In this document: in pieces, positions 16,659-25,707 of the stretch
Layout: every line of letters begins with the position of its first letter
How positions within the stretch are numbered: position 1 is the first letter of the stretch
DNA from: Verrucomicrobiaceae bacterium
GTDB lineage: Bacteria; Verrucomicrobiota; Verrucomicrobiia; Verrucomicrobiales; Verrucomicrobiaceae
Direction of reading: 5' to 3'
DNA length: 64,000 bases
Assembly (NCBI GenBank): GCA_024232965.1
Contig: JACKQF010000001.1
Span: forward strand, 1,178,001-1,242,000
Made by a program: the position numbers and the translations under genes
Notes under the pieces: model-generated
The model's input: only the letters and a program-made list of their open reading frames with translations
Told to the model about the DNA's origin: nothing
The model's database searches: none

Positions 16659-16967
16659 ATCGCTTCCCGTCGTGCTGGAGAGTTTCGCCCCTTGGCCATG
16701 CAAAACCATCGGCGCTTTTCCTGAGTGAACTGCGTGACGTCAAAGCGGGGGGCAGCGCTGCTCAATCGCACCGCGACGATGCGCCAGTGAATTCGGGTTG
16801 AGCCAGAATCCCCCGTTGATGGCCACCGTCCTGTTTTTGAAATCCTCTCTTTTGGCAAAATGGGTGACGCAGCCCGCAGTCCGAATCACGTCGCCCAGTC
16901 GTTAGAAATATTCAGACGGAACTGTGTGCGATGTGGCGCGGTTACATCGTTTGGTCTATCCTCTCCA
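16659..16967. other. Intergenic region upstream of the RND operon
   Basis: About 300 bases without a convincing gene. An in-frame extension of the adaptor gene from 16860 exists but its residues do not resemble the family and precede the membrane anchor, so I regard this stretch as leader and promoter region. No clear promoter boxes or palindromes were recognised. Confidence 0.5.
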
Positions 16968-18239
16968 ATGGTTGCTCGCATTCTCAGATACGTCTTGCCC
17001 CTGCTGATCCTCGGCGGCTGCTGGGAAGCTGCGCTTTGGTTCATTCGCAACCAGGAGGTGCCCAAATTAATGGAAATGCCGCCGCAACTGGTCCGGGTGG
17101 ATGGAACGGTGCTAAAGAAAACGGTTTTTCCAGTCATTGCTAAGTCCCAGGGCGCTGTGCAGCCGCGCACTCGCAGCAATCTACTGCCCGAGGTCTCCGG
17201 GATGATCGTCGAGGTCTCGGCGAATTTTCGTCCAGGTGGTTTCTTTGAGAAGGACGAGGTGCTGGTGAAGATCGATCCGGTGGACTACGCGACGGCAGTG
17301 GTGGTATCGGAGGCGGCGCTGGCGCAGTCCAAGGCGGCCTTGGTGGAGGAGGACGCCCGGGCGGAACAGGCGCTGGAAAACTGGAAGGCGCTGGGCCGTG
17401 ACGGTAAGCCAGGGGCACTGGCCTTGAGGGAGCCTCAATTGGCGAAGGCTCGCGCAGATGTCGCTGCCTCGGAAGCGCAGTTGACCAAGGCAAGGCGAGA
17501 CTTGGATCGCACCACGATCCGCGCGCCGTATGCGGGGCAGGTGCTGGAGCAGGCAGTGGATGTGGGGCAGTTTGTGACGCCAGGAACGCAGTTGGGAACG
17601 GTGTTTGCGGTGGATTATGTCGAGGTGCGGCTGCCTTTGCCCGAGCGAGAAATGGCTTTTTTGGATCTGCCGCAGCACTTCCGAGGCGAATCCGAGACGC
17701 AGGCAAAAGGCGCGGCAGTCAAGCTCTTGGCCATGGAGGGCGGCCACCCGATCCTCTGGGATGCGCGACTGACTCGCGTTGAGGGCGCCATCGATATGGA
17801 CACACGGCAGACGGTGGCGGTGGCTCAGGTGGATGATCCTTTTGGTCGGCACAAGGAAGGACAGCCACCGCTAAAAATCGGTCAGTTTGTCGAGGCGCAA
17901 ATACTGGGTCGGTCGCTGGAGAATGTCTTCGTGCTGCCGCGCAGTGCGGTTCGGGCGGGCAATGAGATCATTTTGATCACCAAGGATGATCGGCTGAAGC
18001 GGAAGCATGTGGAGCCACTGACCGGCGATGAAAAGTATGTGGTGATCGCTGCCGACGCCGAGGGCGGTCTGCACGAGGGAGATGTGCTCTGCCTCACGCC
18101 GATTCCGTTTCCAGCGGATGGTGCCCGAGTCTTACCCACGATTGATGGGCAATCGGAGCGGCCTGGAGTCGCTACTGGCCCGCACTCCAAAGATGGTGCA
18201 GCGCGCCCTGCGGCGAAGGGTGCAGGCCGGGAGTCCTAA
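16968..18239 (+). CDS. RND efflux periplasmic adaptor subunit (membrane fusion protein)
   Basis: 423 residues from the ATG at 16968, which places a membrane anchor right at the N-terminus (ARILRYVLPLLILGGCWEAA). The lipoyl/barrel-sandwich halves are visible: VQPRTRSNLLPEVSGMIVEV and LDRTTIRAPYAGQVLEQAVD, flanking a long helical hairpin (residues about 105-190). The later beta-barrel region carries FVEAQILGRSLENVFVLPRS. It connects an inner-membrane RND pump to an outer-membrane channel. The pump gene starts 17 bases downstream. No TolC-like gene is present in the window. The substrate of the pump is unknown. Confidence 0.92.
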   Translation: MVARILRYVLPLLILGGCWEAALWFIRNQEVPKLMEMPPQLVRVDGTVLKKTVFPVIAKSQGAVQPRTRSNLLPEVSGMIVEVSANFRPGGFFEKDEVLVKIDPVDYATAVVVSEAALAQSKAALVEEDARAEQALENWKALGRDGKPGALALREPQLAKARADVAASEAQLTKARRDLDRTTIRAPYAGQVLEQAVDVGQFVTPGTQLGTVFAVDYVEVRLPLPEREMAFLDLPQHFRGESETQAKGAAVKLLAMEGGHPILWDARLTRVEGAIDMDTRQTVAVAQVDDPFGRHKEGQPPLKIGQFVEAQILGRSLENVFVLPRSAVRAGNEIILITKDDRLKRKHVEPLTGDEKYVVIAADAEGGLHEGDVLCLTPIPFPADGARVLPTIDGQSERPGVATGPHSKDGAARPAAKGAGRES

Positions 18240-18256
18240 CCAGATCTGCTTTTTTC

Positions 18257-21200
18257 ATGATCGCCTGGTTTGCCCGCAATCACGTCGCCGCCACCCTACT
18301 GATGCTGGGGATTTTGGTGGCCGGTGCAGCGACTCTGAAGTGGGGCCAAATCCCACTGGAGGTCTTTCCCGATTTCCCAGATCGCATGATCACGGTCAAC
18401 GTGCCCTATCCAGCCGCGACCCCCGATGAGACCGAAGAAATGATCGTGCTGAAGGTCGAGGAAGCCATCCAGCAAGTCCAGGGCATCAAACACATTCTGT
18501 CCTCGGCTGGATCGAGCGGTGGCACGGTGACGATTGAGGTTCAAGATGATGCCGACCCGCGCGAGGTGTTGGACGATGTGAAGAATCGGGTAGATGCGAT
18601 CTCGACCTTCCCCCGGGATTCGGAAAAGCCCATCATTCAGATCCAGCAGGGCTTCTTTGGCGTGATTACGGTCATTGTGGCGGGCGATATGGCGGAGCGA
18701 GATTTGGCGAAGCTAGGGGAGCACGTGCGGCAGGAATTGGCTGGGCTGCCGGGTGTGAGTCATGCGGATCTGGCGGGTGTGCGACCTTTTGAGATCAGCA
18801 TCGAGGTTCCGGAGGCGATGCTGCGCAAGCATGGGCTGACGCTGGAATCCATCAGCCAAGCCATTGCGTCTTCATCGTTGGATCTGCCTGCAGGTATCGT
18901 GAAAACGGATTCCGGTGATGTGGCGATGAAAACTCGCGGGCGGGCGTATTCGGGCGAGGATTATGCTGCGGTGAGCATCTTGCAGCGTTCCGACGGCAGT
19001 CGATTGACCCTGGGGGAGGTGGCAAAGATTGAGGATGGCTTCAACGAGAATCCTCTGGAGGCACGTTACAATGGCAAGCGCTGCGTGACGGTCACAGCGA
19101 CTCGCGAGGGCAATCAAAATGCGGTGGAGATCGCCGAGCAGGTGAAAAAGTATGTCGAGGGCGCTCAGTCCCGACTGCCGAGTGGTGTGGAGATCACGTA
19201 TTGGAATGACCGATCTAAGATCGTGCAGGGCCGAATCGATTTGATGCTTCGCAACGGCTTGCAGAGCTTCATTTTGGTCTTTGTCACGTTGCTGCTGTTC
19301 TTGCGGCTAGACATCGCCTTCTGGGTTAGCCTGGGCATTCCCGTCTCGTTCCTCGGGGCCTTTGCCTTGATGCCCTTGCTGGGGGTGACGATCAATTCTT
19401 CCAGTCTGTTCGGATTTATCATGGTGCTGGGCATCGTGGTGGATGACGCCATCGTGGTGAGTGAGAGTGTGCATACCTGTCGGCAAAATGGAGAGTCGCC
19501 GCTGTCGGCAGCGATCACCGGAACGCGGGAGGTTTCGACCCCGGTGATTTTTGGCGTGCTGACGAATGTGATCGCGTTTTTTCCTTTGCTAATGGGCTTG
19601 GGCGACTGGGGGCCGATGTTCAAGCCGATCGCGATGGTGGTCATTCCGGTGATGCTGTTTTCTCTGATCGAGTCCCAGCTCTGTCTGCCAGCGCACCTCT
19701 CTGGAACGTTCTTGAAGAAGCCCTCCGACTTCTGTGCGCCATTGCAGACTGCTGCCAACGGCGCGTTGAACTGGTTTGTGCGAATTGCCTATGAGCCGAT
19801 GCTGAAGATCGCGGTGAAGGCTCGCTACGTGTCTGCGGCTTGTTTTTTGGGCGGATTGATTTTGTTGGTTGGATACATCATGGGCGGGCGAATCAACTGG
19901 ATGCCGTTCCCACGAGTGCCTAGCGAGCGCATCACGGCCCGACTCTCGATGTTGGAAGGAACGCCAATAGAGGTCACCGAGGCGCATGTGAATCGGATGT
20001 ACGATATCGCGCTCGAAATGAGCAAAGATTACGTCGGCCCTGATGGTAAGCCGGTCTTTAAGCAGTATCTGTCCGTTGTCGGAGGCAACGGATTTACCTC
20101 CAGCCACAGCAAAGGCAAATCGGGCATGCCAAACCAAGGCGAGGTGACCATCGAGTGCTACGGGCCTGAGGAGCGGAGCCTGAACAATGTCTCCACTGTT
20201 GATATCGCGAATGATTGGCGGAAGCGGATCGGTAGCATCGTCGGGGTGGAGGAACTCACCTTCCGTGCGGAAATCTTCCGGGGTGGAGACCCGATTGACG
20301 TTCAGATGGTGGGCAGTGATCCCCGTGAACTTTTGCGGGTATCTGAAAAGATCAAAACCAAGCTGGCCAGCTACCCCGGGATTTTTGATGTGAACGATTC
20401 GCTGGATGAAGGTCGCAGCGAAATCCAGTTCCAGCTCAAGCCAGAGGCGCGTCAATTTGGAGTCACTGTGTCTGATCTAGCCCGTCAGGTGCGACAGGCC
20501 TTCTATGGCAGCGAAGTTCAGCGACTGCAGCGTGGTGCGGATGAGGTGCGCGTCTTTGTGCGCTACCCGAAGGCTGAGCGGCAGAACCTAGCGACGCTCG
20601 ATACAATGCGCATTCGCAATTCGGAAGGCGTGGAGTTCCCACTGAACGCTGTGGCGAAGTTGGAAGTCGGTAAGAGCTTCACTTCAATCAAGCGGGTGGA
20701 TCGCAAGCGAGCCATCAATATCACCGCAGATGCGGAGAAGGGGACCGTGGATGTCGGGGCAATCAAGGACGAACTGGGGGGCTTTATCGACGAGCTTTTA
20801 AGGTCGCATCAGGGCATTAGTTGGAGCTACGAGGGCGAGGCGCGATCCGAGCGTGAAGCTGCGTCTTCAGGTCTGCTAGCAGCGGTGCTGCTGGGCCTCG
20901 CAATCTACACGATGCTGGCAATTCCGTTCAAGTCCTACACGCAGCCGTTCATTGTGCTCTTGGTCATTCCGTTTGGGATTCTTGGGGCGGTGCTGGGTCA
21001 CATGGTGCACGGGCTTCCTCTGAGCATGCTCAGCGTGTTTGGGATCCTAGCACTGGCCGGTGTCGTGGTGAATGACAGCATCGTTCTGGTGGACTATGTC
21101 AATCAGGCACGGGCGCAAGGTGCCACTTTGCTGGAGGCGGTCTTGCGGGCGGGCCCACGCCGTTTTCGGCCAATCCTGCTGACCTCAGTCACGACGTTCG

Positions 21201-21418
21201 CTGGGTTGATGCCGCTGATCTACGAGAAGTCCACGACCTCGCAGTTCCTCATCCCCATGGCGGTCAGTCTGGGCTATGGGATCCTTTTGAGCACGGCGAT
21301 CACGCTGTTTTTGGTGCCGGTCTGCTACATGATTCTGGAAGACATCAAGGGCCTGTTCCAATTTGTCTGGCCACCGCATAAAGATGTAGTCGAAGCGGAG
21401 CCAACTGAGGTAAGCTAA
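18257..21418 (+). CDS. RND-family efflux transporter permease (AcrB/HAE1-like)
   Basis: 1053 residues, the usual size of a complete RND pump. It starts MIAWFARNHVAATLLMLGIL and shows the N-terminal transmembrane helix, two large periplasmic loops, and two 6-helix bundles. The proton-relay helix 4 reads VLGIVVDDAIVVSES with both Asp residues; the matching ALAGVVVNDSIVLVDYVNQA in the second half is typical. The porter domain contains SSAGSSGGTVTIEVQDDADP. It works with the adaptor encoded just upstream to export hydrophobic compounds or metals using the proton gradient. It reads into the alpha/beta hydrolase gene after 16 bases, so the hydrolase may be co-expressed. Confidence 0.95.
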   Translation: MIAWFARNHVAATLLMLGILVAGAATLKWGQIPLEVFPDFPDRMITVNVPYPAATPDETEEMIVLKVEEAIQQVQGIKHILSSAGSSGGTVTIEVQDDADPREVLDDVKNRVDAISTFPRDSEKPIIQIQQGFFGVITVIVAGDMAERDLAKLGEHVRQELAGLPGVSHADLAGVRPFEISIEVPEAMLRKHGLTLESISQAIASSSLDLPAGIVKTDSGDVAMKTRGRAYSGEDYAAVSILQRSDGSRLTLGEVAKIEDGFNENPLEARYNGKRCVTVTATREGNQNAVEIAEQVKKYVEGAQSRLPSGVEITYWNDRSKIVQGRIDLMLRNGLQSFILVFVTLLLFLRLDIAFWVSLGIPVSFLGAFALMPLLGVTINSSSLFGFIMVLGIVVDDAIVVSESVHTCRQNGESPLSAAITGTREVSTPVIFGVLTNVIAFFPLLMGLGDWGPMFKPIAMVVIPVMLFSLIESQLCLPAHLSGTFLKKPSDFCAPLQTAANGALNWFVRIAYEPMLKIAVKARYVSAACFLGGLILLVGYIMGGRINWMPFPRVPSERITARLSMLEGTPIEVTEAHVNRMYDIALEMSKDYVGPDGKPVFKQYLSVVGGNGFTSSHSKGKSGMPNQGEVTIECYGPEERSLNNVSTVDIANDWRKRIGSIVGVEELTFRAEIFRGGDPIDVQMVGSDPRELLRVSEKIKTKLASYPGIFDVNDSLDEGRSEIQFQLKPEARQFGVTVSDLARQVRQAFYGSEVQRLQRGADEVRVFVRYPKAERQNLATLDTMRIRNSEGVEFPLNAVAKLEVGKSFTSIKRVDRKRAINITADAEKGTVDVGAIKDELGGFIDELLRSHQGISWSYEGEARSEREAASSGLLAAVLLGLAIYTMLAIPFKSYTQPFIVLLVIPFGILGAVLGHMVHGLPLSMLSVFGILALAGVVVNDSIVLVDYVNQARAQGATLLEAVLRAGPRRFRPILLTSVTTFAGLMPLIYEKSTTSQFLIPMAVSLGYGILLSTAITLFLVPVCYMILEDIKGLFQFVWPPHKDVVEAEPTEVS

Positions 21419-21434
21419 GGCTTCATCCTCAATT

Positions 21435-22526
21435 ATGAAGCGAACCATTGCTGTCTCGAGTGCGTTGATTTTTGCTGCGTTGGCGGTGGCTGGCGCGACA
21501 GAGGAAAGTCTTCCCTCCATTCGTGGACTGAGCCGATCCGATCTGCTGCAGTATCATGGAAAAAACGGGCAAATAGGGCGCGCCTCGACGCCGAAAGAGT
21601 GGGCATCCCGTCGAGCGGAAGCGCTCAAGGCATTTCAAAGTATCGCAGGTCCGCTGCCGGGTGATGAGAAGCGCTGTGCCCTTGACGTGAAAATCGATGA
21701 GGAAGTGGACTGTGGCAGCTATGTGCGACGTGCCATCAGTTATGCTTCAGAGCCGGGGTCTCGTACGACTGCTTTTTTGTGCATTCCCAAAACGGCACTG
21801 ACAGGAAAACCTGCCCATGGGGTGCTGTGTCTGCATCCGACGGAGAACAACATTGGATACAAAGTCGTCGTGGGACTGGGCGGGAAGCCTCATCGTCAGT
21901 ATGCCAGCGAGTTGGCGGAACGTGGCATGGTGACGATAGCACCCAGCTACGTTCAATTGGCGCAATACCAGCCGGATTTGAAGGCTCTAGGCTATCAAAG
22001 CGGCACCATGAAGGCAATCTGGGATAACATCCGTGCAATGGATCTGCTGGATGCGCTGCCATTTGTCATTCACGGTCGATATGCGGCGATCGGTCACTCG
22101 CTCGGTGGACACAACGCGATTTATACGGCGGTGAACGATGATCGCATCCAAGTGGTCGTTTCGAGCTGTGGGTTTGATTCGTTTTTGGATTACTACGGAG
22201 GCAAGATCAACGGCTGGACGCAGGAGCGCTACATGCCGAAGCTGGCGGACTACTTGGAGCATGCGGAGGATGTGCCGTTTGATTTTTATGAACTGGTGGC
22301 CTGTTTGGCGCCCAGGAAGTTCTTTGCTAATGCGCCTCTGCGTGATGCGAACTTCCGCTGGGATAGCGTGGATCGAATCCTTGCGGCCGCACGGCCCGTG
22401 TATGCACTTCATGGGGCTGAGGCAAACATCAAGGTGACGCACCCTGACAGCGAGCATGATTTTCCTGATACGGAGCGTTTCGCGGCCTATGATTGGATCC
22501 AGTCAGGGCTGGTTGAAACCAAGTAG
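21435..22526 (+). CDS. Secreted alpha/beta-hydrolase (acetyl xylan esterase/dienelactone hydrolase type)
   Basis: 363 residues with a signal peptide (MKRTIAVSSALIFAALAVAG). The nucleophile elbow is GHSLGG in RYAAIGHSLGGHNAIYTAVN, and the catalytic His is in HPDSEHDFP near the C-terminus. The preceding GVLCLHPT and ELAERGMVTIAPSY segments fit the alpha/beta hydrolase fold, as in secreted esterases that deacylate plant polysaccharides. The substrate is not evident. It follows the RND pump by 16 bases and ends before a small hairpin (22527-22544). Placement at the end of an efflux operon is unusual; whether it is truly part of that transcript cannot be decided from sequence. Confidence 0.88.
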   Translation: MKRTIAVSSALIFAALAVAGATEESLPSIRGLSRSDLLQYHGKNGQIGRASTPKEWASRRAEALKAFQSIAGPLPGDEKRCALDVKIDEEVDCGSYVRRAISYASEPGSRTTAFLCIPKTALTGKPAHGVLCLHPTENNIGYKVVVGLGGKPHRQYASELAERGMVTIAPSYVQLAQYQPDLKALGYQSGTMKAIWDNIRAMDLLDALPFVIHGRYAAIGHSLGGHNAIYTAVNDDRIQVVVSSCGFDSFLDYYGGKINGWTQERYMPKLADYLEHAEDVPFDFYELVACLAPRKFFANAPLRDANFRWDSVDRILAAARPVYALHGAEANIKVTHPDSEHDFPDTERFAAYDWIQSGLVETK

Positions 22527-22544
22527 TGCGGCAAAGATGCCGCA
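22527..22544 (+). terminator. Weak hairpin after the hydrolase gene
   Basis: TGCGGCA-AAGA-TGCCGCA forms a 7-bp stem directly after the stop codon of the hydrolase, followed by only ATTT rather than a long T-run. It may attenuate read-through into the next gene. Confidence 0.4.
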
Positions 22545-22589
22545 ATTTCCCACTTGATACGGCACGCGCACTGCTGAGACTGGCAGCCT

Positions 22590-23225
22590 ATGAAAGTGAG
22601 TTACGTTTGGCAGTCTGCCGTTTTTATTTACCTCCTCATCGCACTGGATTCGCGGGCGCAATCTGCGCTTGAATCCTGGGTGCTTTCGGATGGGACGATG
22701 ATCGAAGCAAAGGTGCGCACGGTGGCTCCTGGTCACGTGCTCTTTACGCAACGGAGCGGTATCGAGAAAGATGTGGAAATCAGCAAGCTTTCGGAGCGTA
22801 GTCGCAAGCGTCTTCTCGAAGTGCTCGGATTCAGTGCCAGCGATGCTGCGGCATTGCCTGCGGGAACACCGACACCCATGGCGACGGTCCCAGCCGCTCC
22901 CGTGGCTCCCTCTGCACCTGCGAATGGCAGCGCAATCGACGTCACGGACACAGCTTCGATCGAGGCCAGTTTTGGTAAAGAGGCGACCGTCGCTGGCCAA
23001 GTGAAAAAGATCATCACTCTGGGCGCTGCGGGTCACAAACTGGTCGAGTTTGACGGCAGCACTTTCCAGATTTTTGTCAGCAATTCATCGCTGCAAGCTT
23101 CCAATGAGTGGGCACTGGAGGACATGGTAGGCAAGCGGGTCCAAGCATCCGGCAAGGTGGATCGCTATCGAGACAATCTCCAATTGCGCATTTCGCGTCC
23201 CGACCAGATAGCAGTCGTTCAATAG
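22590..23225 (+). CDS. Secreted SHD1-domain / OB-fold protein
   Basis: 211 residues with signal peptide (about 1-23). Residues about 28-75 (SWVLSDGTMIEAKVRTVAPG, then EKDVEISKLSERSRKRLLE) match the SHD1-like module (SLA1 homology domain 1) common in secreted proteins of the PVC group. A Pro/Ala-rich linker follows, then residues about 112-211 look like an OB-fold domain (EATVAGQVKKIITLGAAGHK, ASGKVDRYRDNLQLRISRP). No enzymatic motif is seen; such proteins are thought to bind ligands or partners in the periplasm. The gene ends 4 bases before glcD, suggesting coupling, although the functional link is unclear. Confidence 0.78.
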   Translation: MKVSYVWQSAVFIYLLIALDSRAQSALESWVLSDGTMIEAKVRTVAPGHVLFTQRSGIEKDVEISKLSERSRKRLLEVLGFSASDAAALPAGTPTPMATVPAAPVAPSAPANGSAIDVTDTASIEASFGKEATVAGQVKKIITLGAAGHKLVEFDGSTFQIFVSNSSLQASNEWALEDMVGKRVQASGKVDRYRDNLQLRISRPDQIAVVQ

Positions 23226-23229
23226 CAAC

Positions 23230-24609
23230 ATGGACGCGCAAATGGTGGAAGCCCTTCGGGGCATCGTTGGTCCGCAGCATGTGCTGACGGAAATCGAGGA
23301 TATCCTGCCCTATGGATTTGACGGCACTGCTGCGCTGAAAGGGCGTGCGGGTGCAGTCGTTTTTCCTCACTCGACCGAGGAAGTTGCGGCCTGTGTTCGA
23401 TTGGCCCGCGAGAACCGAGTGCCTGTTGTGCCTCGCGGATCAGGCACGGGATTGAGCGGTGGCAGTGTGCCGGTGGATGGCTGTCTGGTGCTCTGCGTCG
23501 CGCAGATGGACCGCATCTTCGAGGTGGACGAGCGCAATCTGACGTTGCACGCGCAGTGTGGCGTGCTCACGAAAGCAGTCGATGATGCCGCGCTTAAGGT
23601 GGGCCTCTTTTACCCGCCAGATCCGGGCTCGATGAAGATTTCGACCATCGGTGGAAACGTCGCCGAAAACAGCGGCGGTCTGCGTGGGCTGAAGTATGGC
23701 GTTACGCGCGACTACGTCATGGCGGTGCGCGTGGTTTTGCCCGATGGCACCGAGACTTGGTTGGGCAACAAGTGCGTGAAGGATGTGGCAGGCTACTCGA
23801 TGAAGGATCTTTTTGTCGGCAGCGAAGGCACGCTTGGGTTGATCACCGAGGTCATGCTCAAGCTTGTGCCTCGCCCAAAAGCGCGCCGCACCATGCTGGC
23901 GCTCTACGACTCCATGGAAGCGGCTGCAGAAACGATCTCTGCGATCATCGCCGCTCGGATCATTCCGTGCACGCTGGAGTTCTTGGATCGTGTCACGGTC
24001 GGCTGTGTAGAGGATTATGCGAAGATTGGGCTGCCTACGGATGTTGAGGCCCTGGTGTTGATGGAGACCGATGGTCACCCTGTTGTGGTCGAAGAGGAAG
24101 CGGCAGAGATGATGGCTCTGGCGAAAAAACACGGAGCACGTGAAGTGAAGGCTGCTGCGGACGAAGACGAGGGCGCCCGACTCGCTGCTGCGCGGCGCAA
24201 TGCGTTCAGTGCGCTGGCAAGGATTCGTCCGACGACGATCCTCGAAGACGTGACGGTTCCCCGCAGCGAACTGGCGCGCATGGTCGCTTTCATCAATCAG
24301 GTCGCCAAGAAGCATCGCCTACAGGTTGGCACCTTTGGCCACCTCGGCGATGGGAATCTTCACCCAACTTTTTTGACCAACGAGTTGGACAAAGACGAGA
24401 TGCACCGCGTCGAACTAGCGCTGGAGGACATCGTCGATGAGACCATTAAACTCGGCGGCACTGTGACGGGCGAACACGGAGTGGGCTTAGCCAAGAAGGC
24501 ATTTGTGAAGAAGCAACTGGGGGAAGGCAGCTACGAGTTGATGCGAACCATTAAGCGCAGCCTCGATCCCGAAGGCTTGTTTAATCCTGGGAAGATGTTT
24601 GATCTTTGA
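23230..24609 (+). CDS. glcD: FAD-linked oxidase, glycolate oxidase subunit GlcD type
   Basis: 459 residues. The FAD-binding PCMH motif is VPVVPRGSGTGLSGGSVPVD, followed by FYPPDPGSMKISTIGGNVAE and NSGGLRGLKYGVTRDYVMAV, all typical of GlcD and D-lactate dehydrogenase relatives. The C-terminal half contains FGHLGDGNLHPTFL (the His cluster of the substrate site) and VTGEHGVGLAKKAF. It oxidises 2-hydroxy acids such as glycolate or D-lactate. No GlcE or GlcF partner genes are adjacent, so it may act alone or with partners elsewhere; D-lactate dehydrogenase is an alternative. It follows the SHD1 gene by 4 bases and converges on the ACP gene. Confidence 0.88.
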   Translation: MDAQMVEALRGIVGPQHVLTEIEDILPYGFDGTAALKGRAGAVVFPHSTEEVAACVRLARENRVPVVPRGSGTGLSGGSVPVDGCLVLCVAQMDRIFEVDERNLTLHAQCGVLTKAVDDAALKVGLFYPPDPGSMKISTIGGNVAENSGGLRGLKYGVTRDYVMAVRVVLPDGTETWLGNKCVKDVAGYSMKDLFVGSEGTLGLITEVMLKLVPRPKARRTMLALYDSMEAAAETISAIIAARIIPCTLEFLDRVTVGCVEDYAKIGLPTDVEALVLMETDGHPVVVEEEAAEMMALAKKHGAREVKAAADEDEGARLAAARRNAFSALARIRPTTILEDVTVPRSELARMVAFINQVAKKHRLQVGTFGHLGDGNLHPTFLTNELDKDEMHRVELALEDIVDETIKLGGTVTGEHGVGLAKKAFVKKQLGEGSYELMRTIKRSLDPEGLFNPGKMFDL

Positions 24610-24681
24610 TGGTTCGGGTAGCCGCGGAGATGCCATTGAGTGGTGGCTTCTGCCCAAATTTGGCACCAGCAATGTAGTTCC

Positions 24682-24933
24682 CTACTCCGCAGCGGGAACT
24701 GCCGCAGCGATGGTGTCCACGCAGCGGAGGACGTTGCGGGCGGTCTCTGCGTCGGGGAACTTGAGGCCGAACTTCTTTTCCAGAGCGACCACCAATTGCA
24801 GTGCGTCTACGGAGTCTAAGCCGAGGCCTTCCGGGCTGAAGATAGGGGTCTCGTTGCCGATCTCCTCGGCGGTCATCTGAAGCATGAGTTCGTTGACCAT
24901 GAGGTCTTTGATTTGCTGGCGTAGTTCGTCCAT
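24682..24933 (-). CDS. Acyl carrier protein (dedicated, secondary-type)
   Basis: 83 residues. The phosphopantetheine attachment motif is GLDSVDALQ with Ser41, in the normal place after helix I. Acidic helices II and III (LVVALEKKFGLKFPDAETAR) are typical of ACPs. It is the last gene of a minus-strand operon KS - KS-like - ketoreductase - ACP and is most likely the carrier for that pathway rather than the housekeeping AcpP, because housekeeping acpP normally sits with fabD/fabG/fabF. The sequence EGLGLDSVDA differs from the usual LGADSLDTVE of AcpP, consistent with this view. It converges on glcD. Confidence 0.9.
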   Translation of the reverse strand: MDELRQQIKDLMVNELMLQMTAEEIGNETPIFSPEGLGLDSVDALQLVVALEKKFGLKFPDAETARNVLRCVDTIAAAVPAAE

Positions 24934-24972
24934 GAAGTAATGAGAAAAGAAATTGAGGCGGCGATAGTGGAC

Positions 24973-25701
24973 TCAGAAGATGCCGCCATCAATCTTCAAA
25001 ACGCTGCCAGTGATATATCCTGCGTTTTCTGACGCCAAAAAGACGGCCGCTGCGGCGACATCCTCCGGTCGGCCGAGTCTCCGCATTGGCACCTTGGCGG
25101 TCGCAGCCTGGCGCTGTTCGGGGTTCATGGCAGAGAGGGCAGGGGTATCGATGTAGCCTGGGCAGAGGCAATTTACGGTGACTCCAGCGCGCGCCACTTC
25201 CTTGGCAAAACTTTGCGTCAGCCCCACGACCCCAGCCTTGGCGGCGGCGTAATTTGCCTGACCGGGTGGGGAAAGTAGGGCGCTGAGAGAGGCAATGTTG
25301 ATGATGCGACCTCGTCGCTGGCCCATCATCGTGCGAGCCACGGCACGGCAGCCATTGAAGGTGCCCGTCAGATTGGAGTCGATGACCTTGTGCCACGAAT
25401 CATCCGTCATCATGGCGAGGAGTTGATCGTCGTGATGCCCGGCGTTGTTGATCAGCACATCCATGCTCTTATTCGTGGCCAGGATGGTCTCGACAGCGAG
25501 GTCCCAAGAGATGGCGCTCGTGACATCGAGCTCGATTAAATGGACCCGGTCTGGATGCAACGATTGCAGATCAGCGGCAGCATCGCGATTGCTGCGGACT
25601 CCGAGCCAGAGATGATTTTCGGGCGACTCTTGGAGAAAGGTCTGAGAGATGCCGATACCGAGGCCACCATTGGCGCCTGTGATGAGGATGCTGCGTGACA
25701 T
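24973..25701 (-). CDS. 3-oxoacyl-ACP reductase, FabG-like short-chain dehydrogenase
   Basis: 242 residues. NADP-binding GANGGLGIG is at residues about 9-17 and NNAG follows; the catalytic Ser-Tyr-Lys set is in SLSALLSPPGQANYAAAKAG. The closing segment GRPEDVAAAAVFLASENAGY and ITGSVLKIDGG is classical for FabG. It would reduce the beta-keto product of the neighbouring ketosynthase pair on the ACP encoded 39 bases downstream. The gene starts 6 bases after the KS-like gene, so the four genes form a tight operon. I leave the symbol blank because this copy probably serves a specialised pathway. Confidence 0.9.
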   Translation of the reverse strand: MSRSILITGANGGLGIGISQTFLQESPENHLWLGVRSNRDAAADLQSLHPDRVHLIELDVTSAISWDLAVETILATNKSMDVLINNAGHHDDQLLAMMTDDSWHKVIDSNLTGTFNGCRAVARTMMGQRRGRIINIASLSALLSPPGQANYAAAKAGVVGLTQSFAKEVARAGVTVNCLCPGYIDTPALSAMNPEQRQAATAKVPMRRLGRPEDVAAAAVFLASENAGYITGSVLKIDGGIF

Positions 25702-25707
25702 GTGGGA

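Noticed and set aside
15510..16709. 399-codon minus-strand ORF opposite the Gfo/Idh/MocA gene
   Set aside because: Antisense shadow; the plus strand carries Rossmann and EKP motifs.
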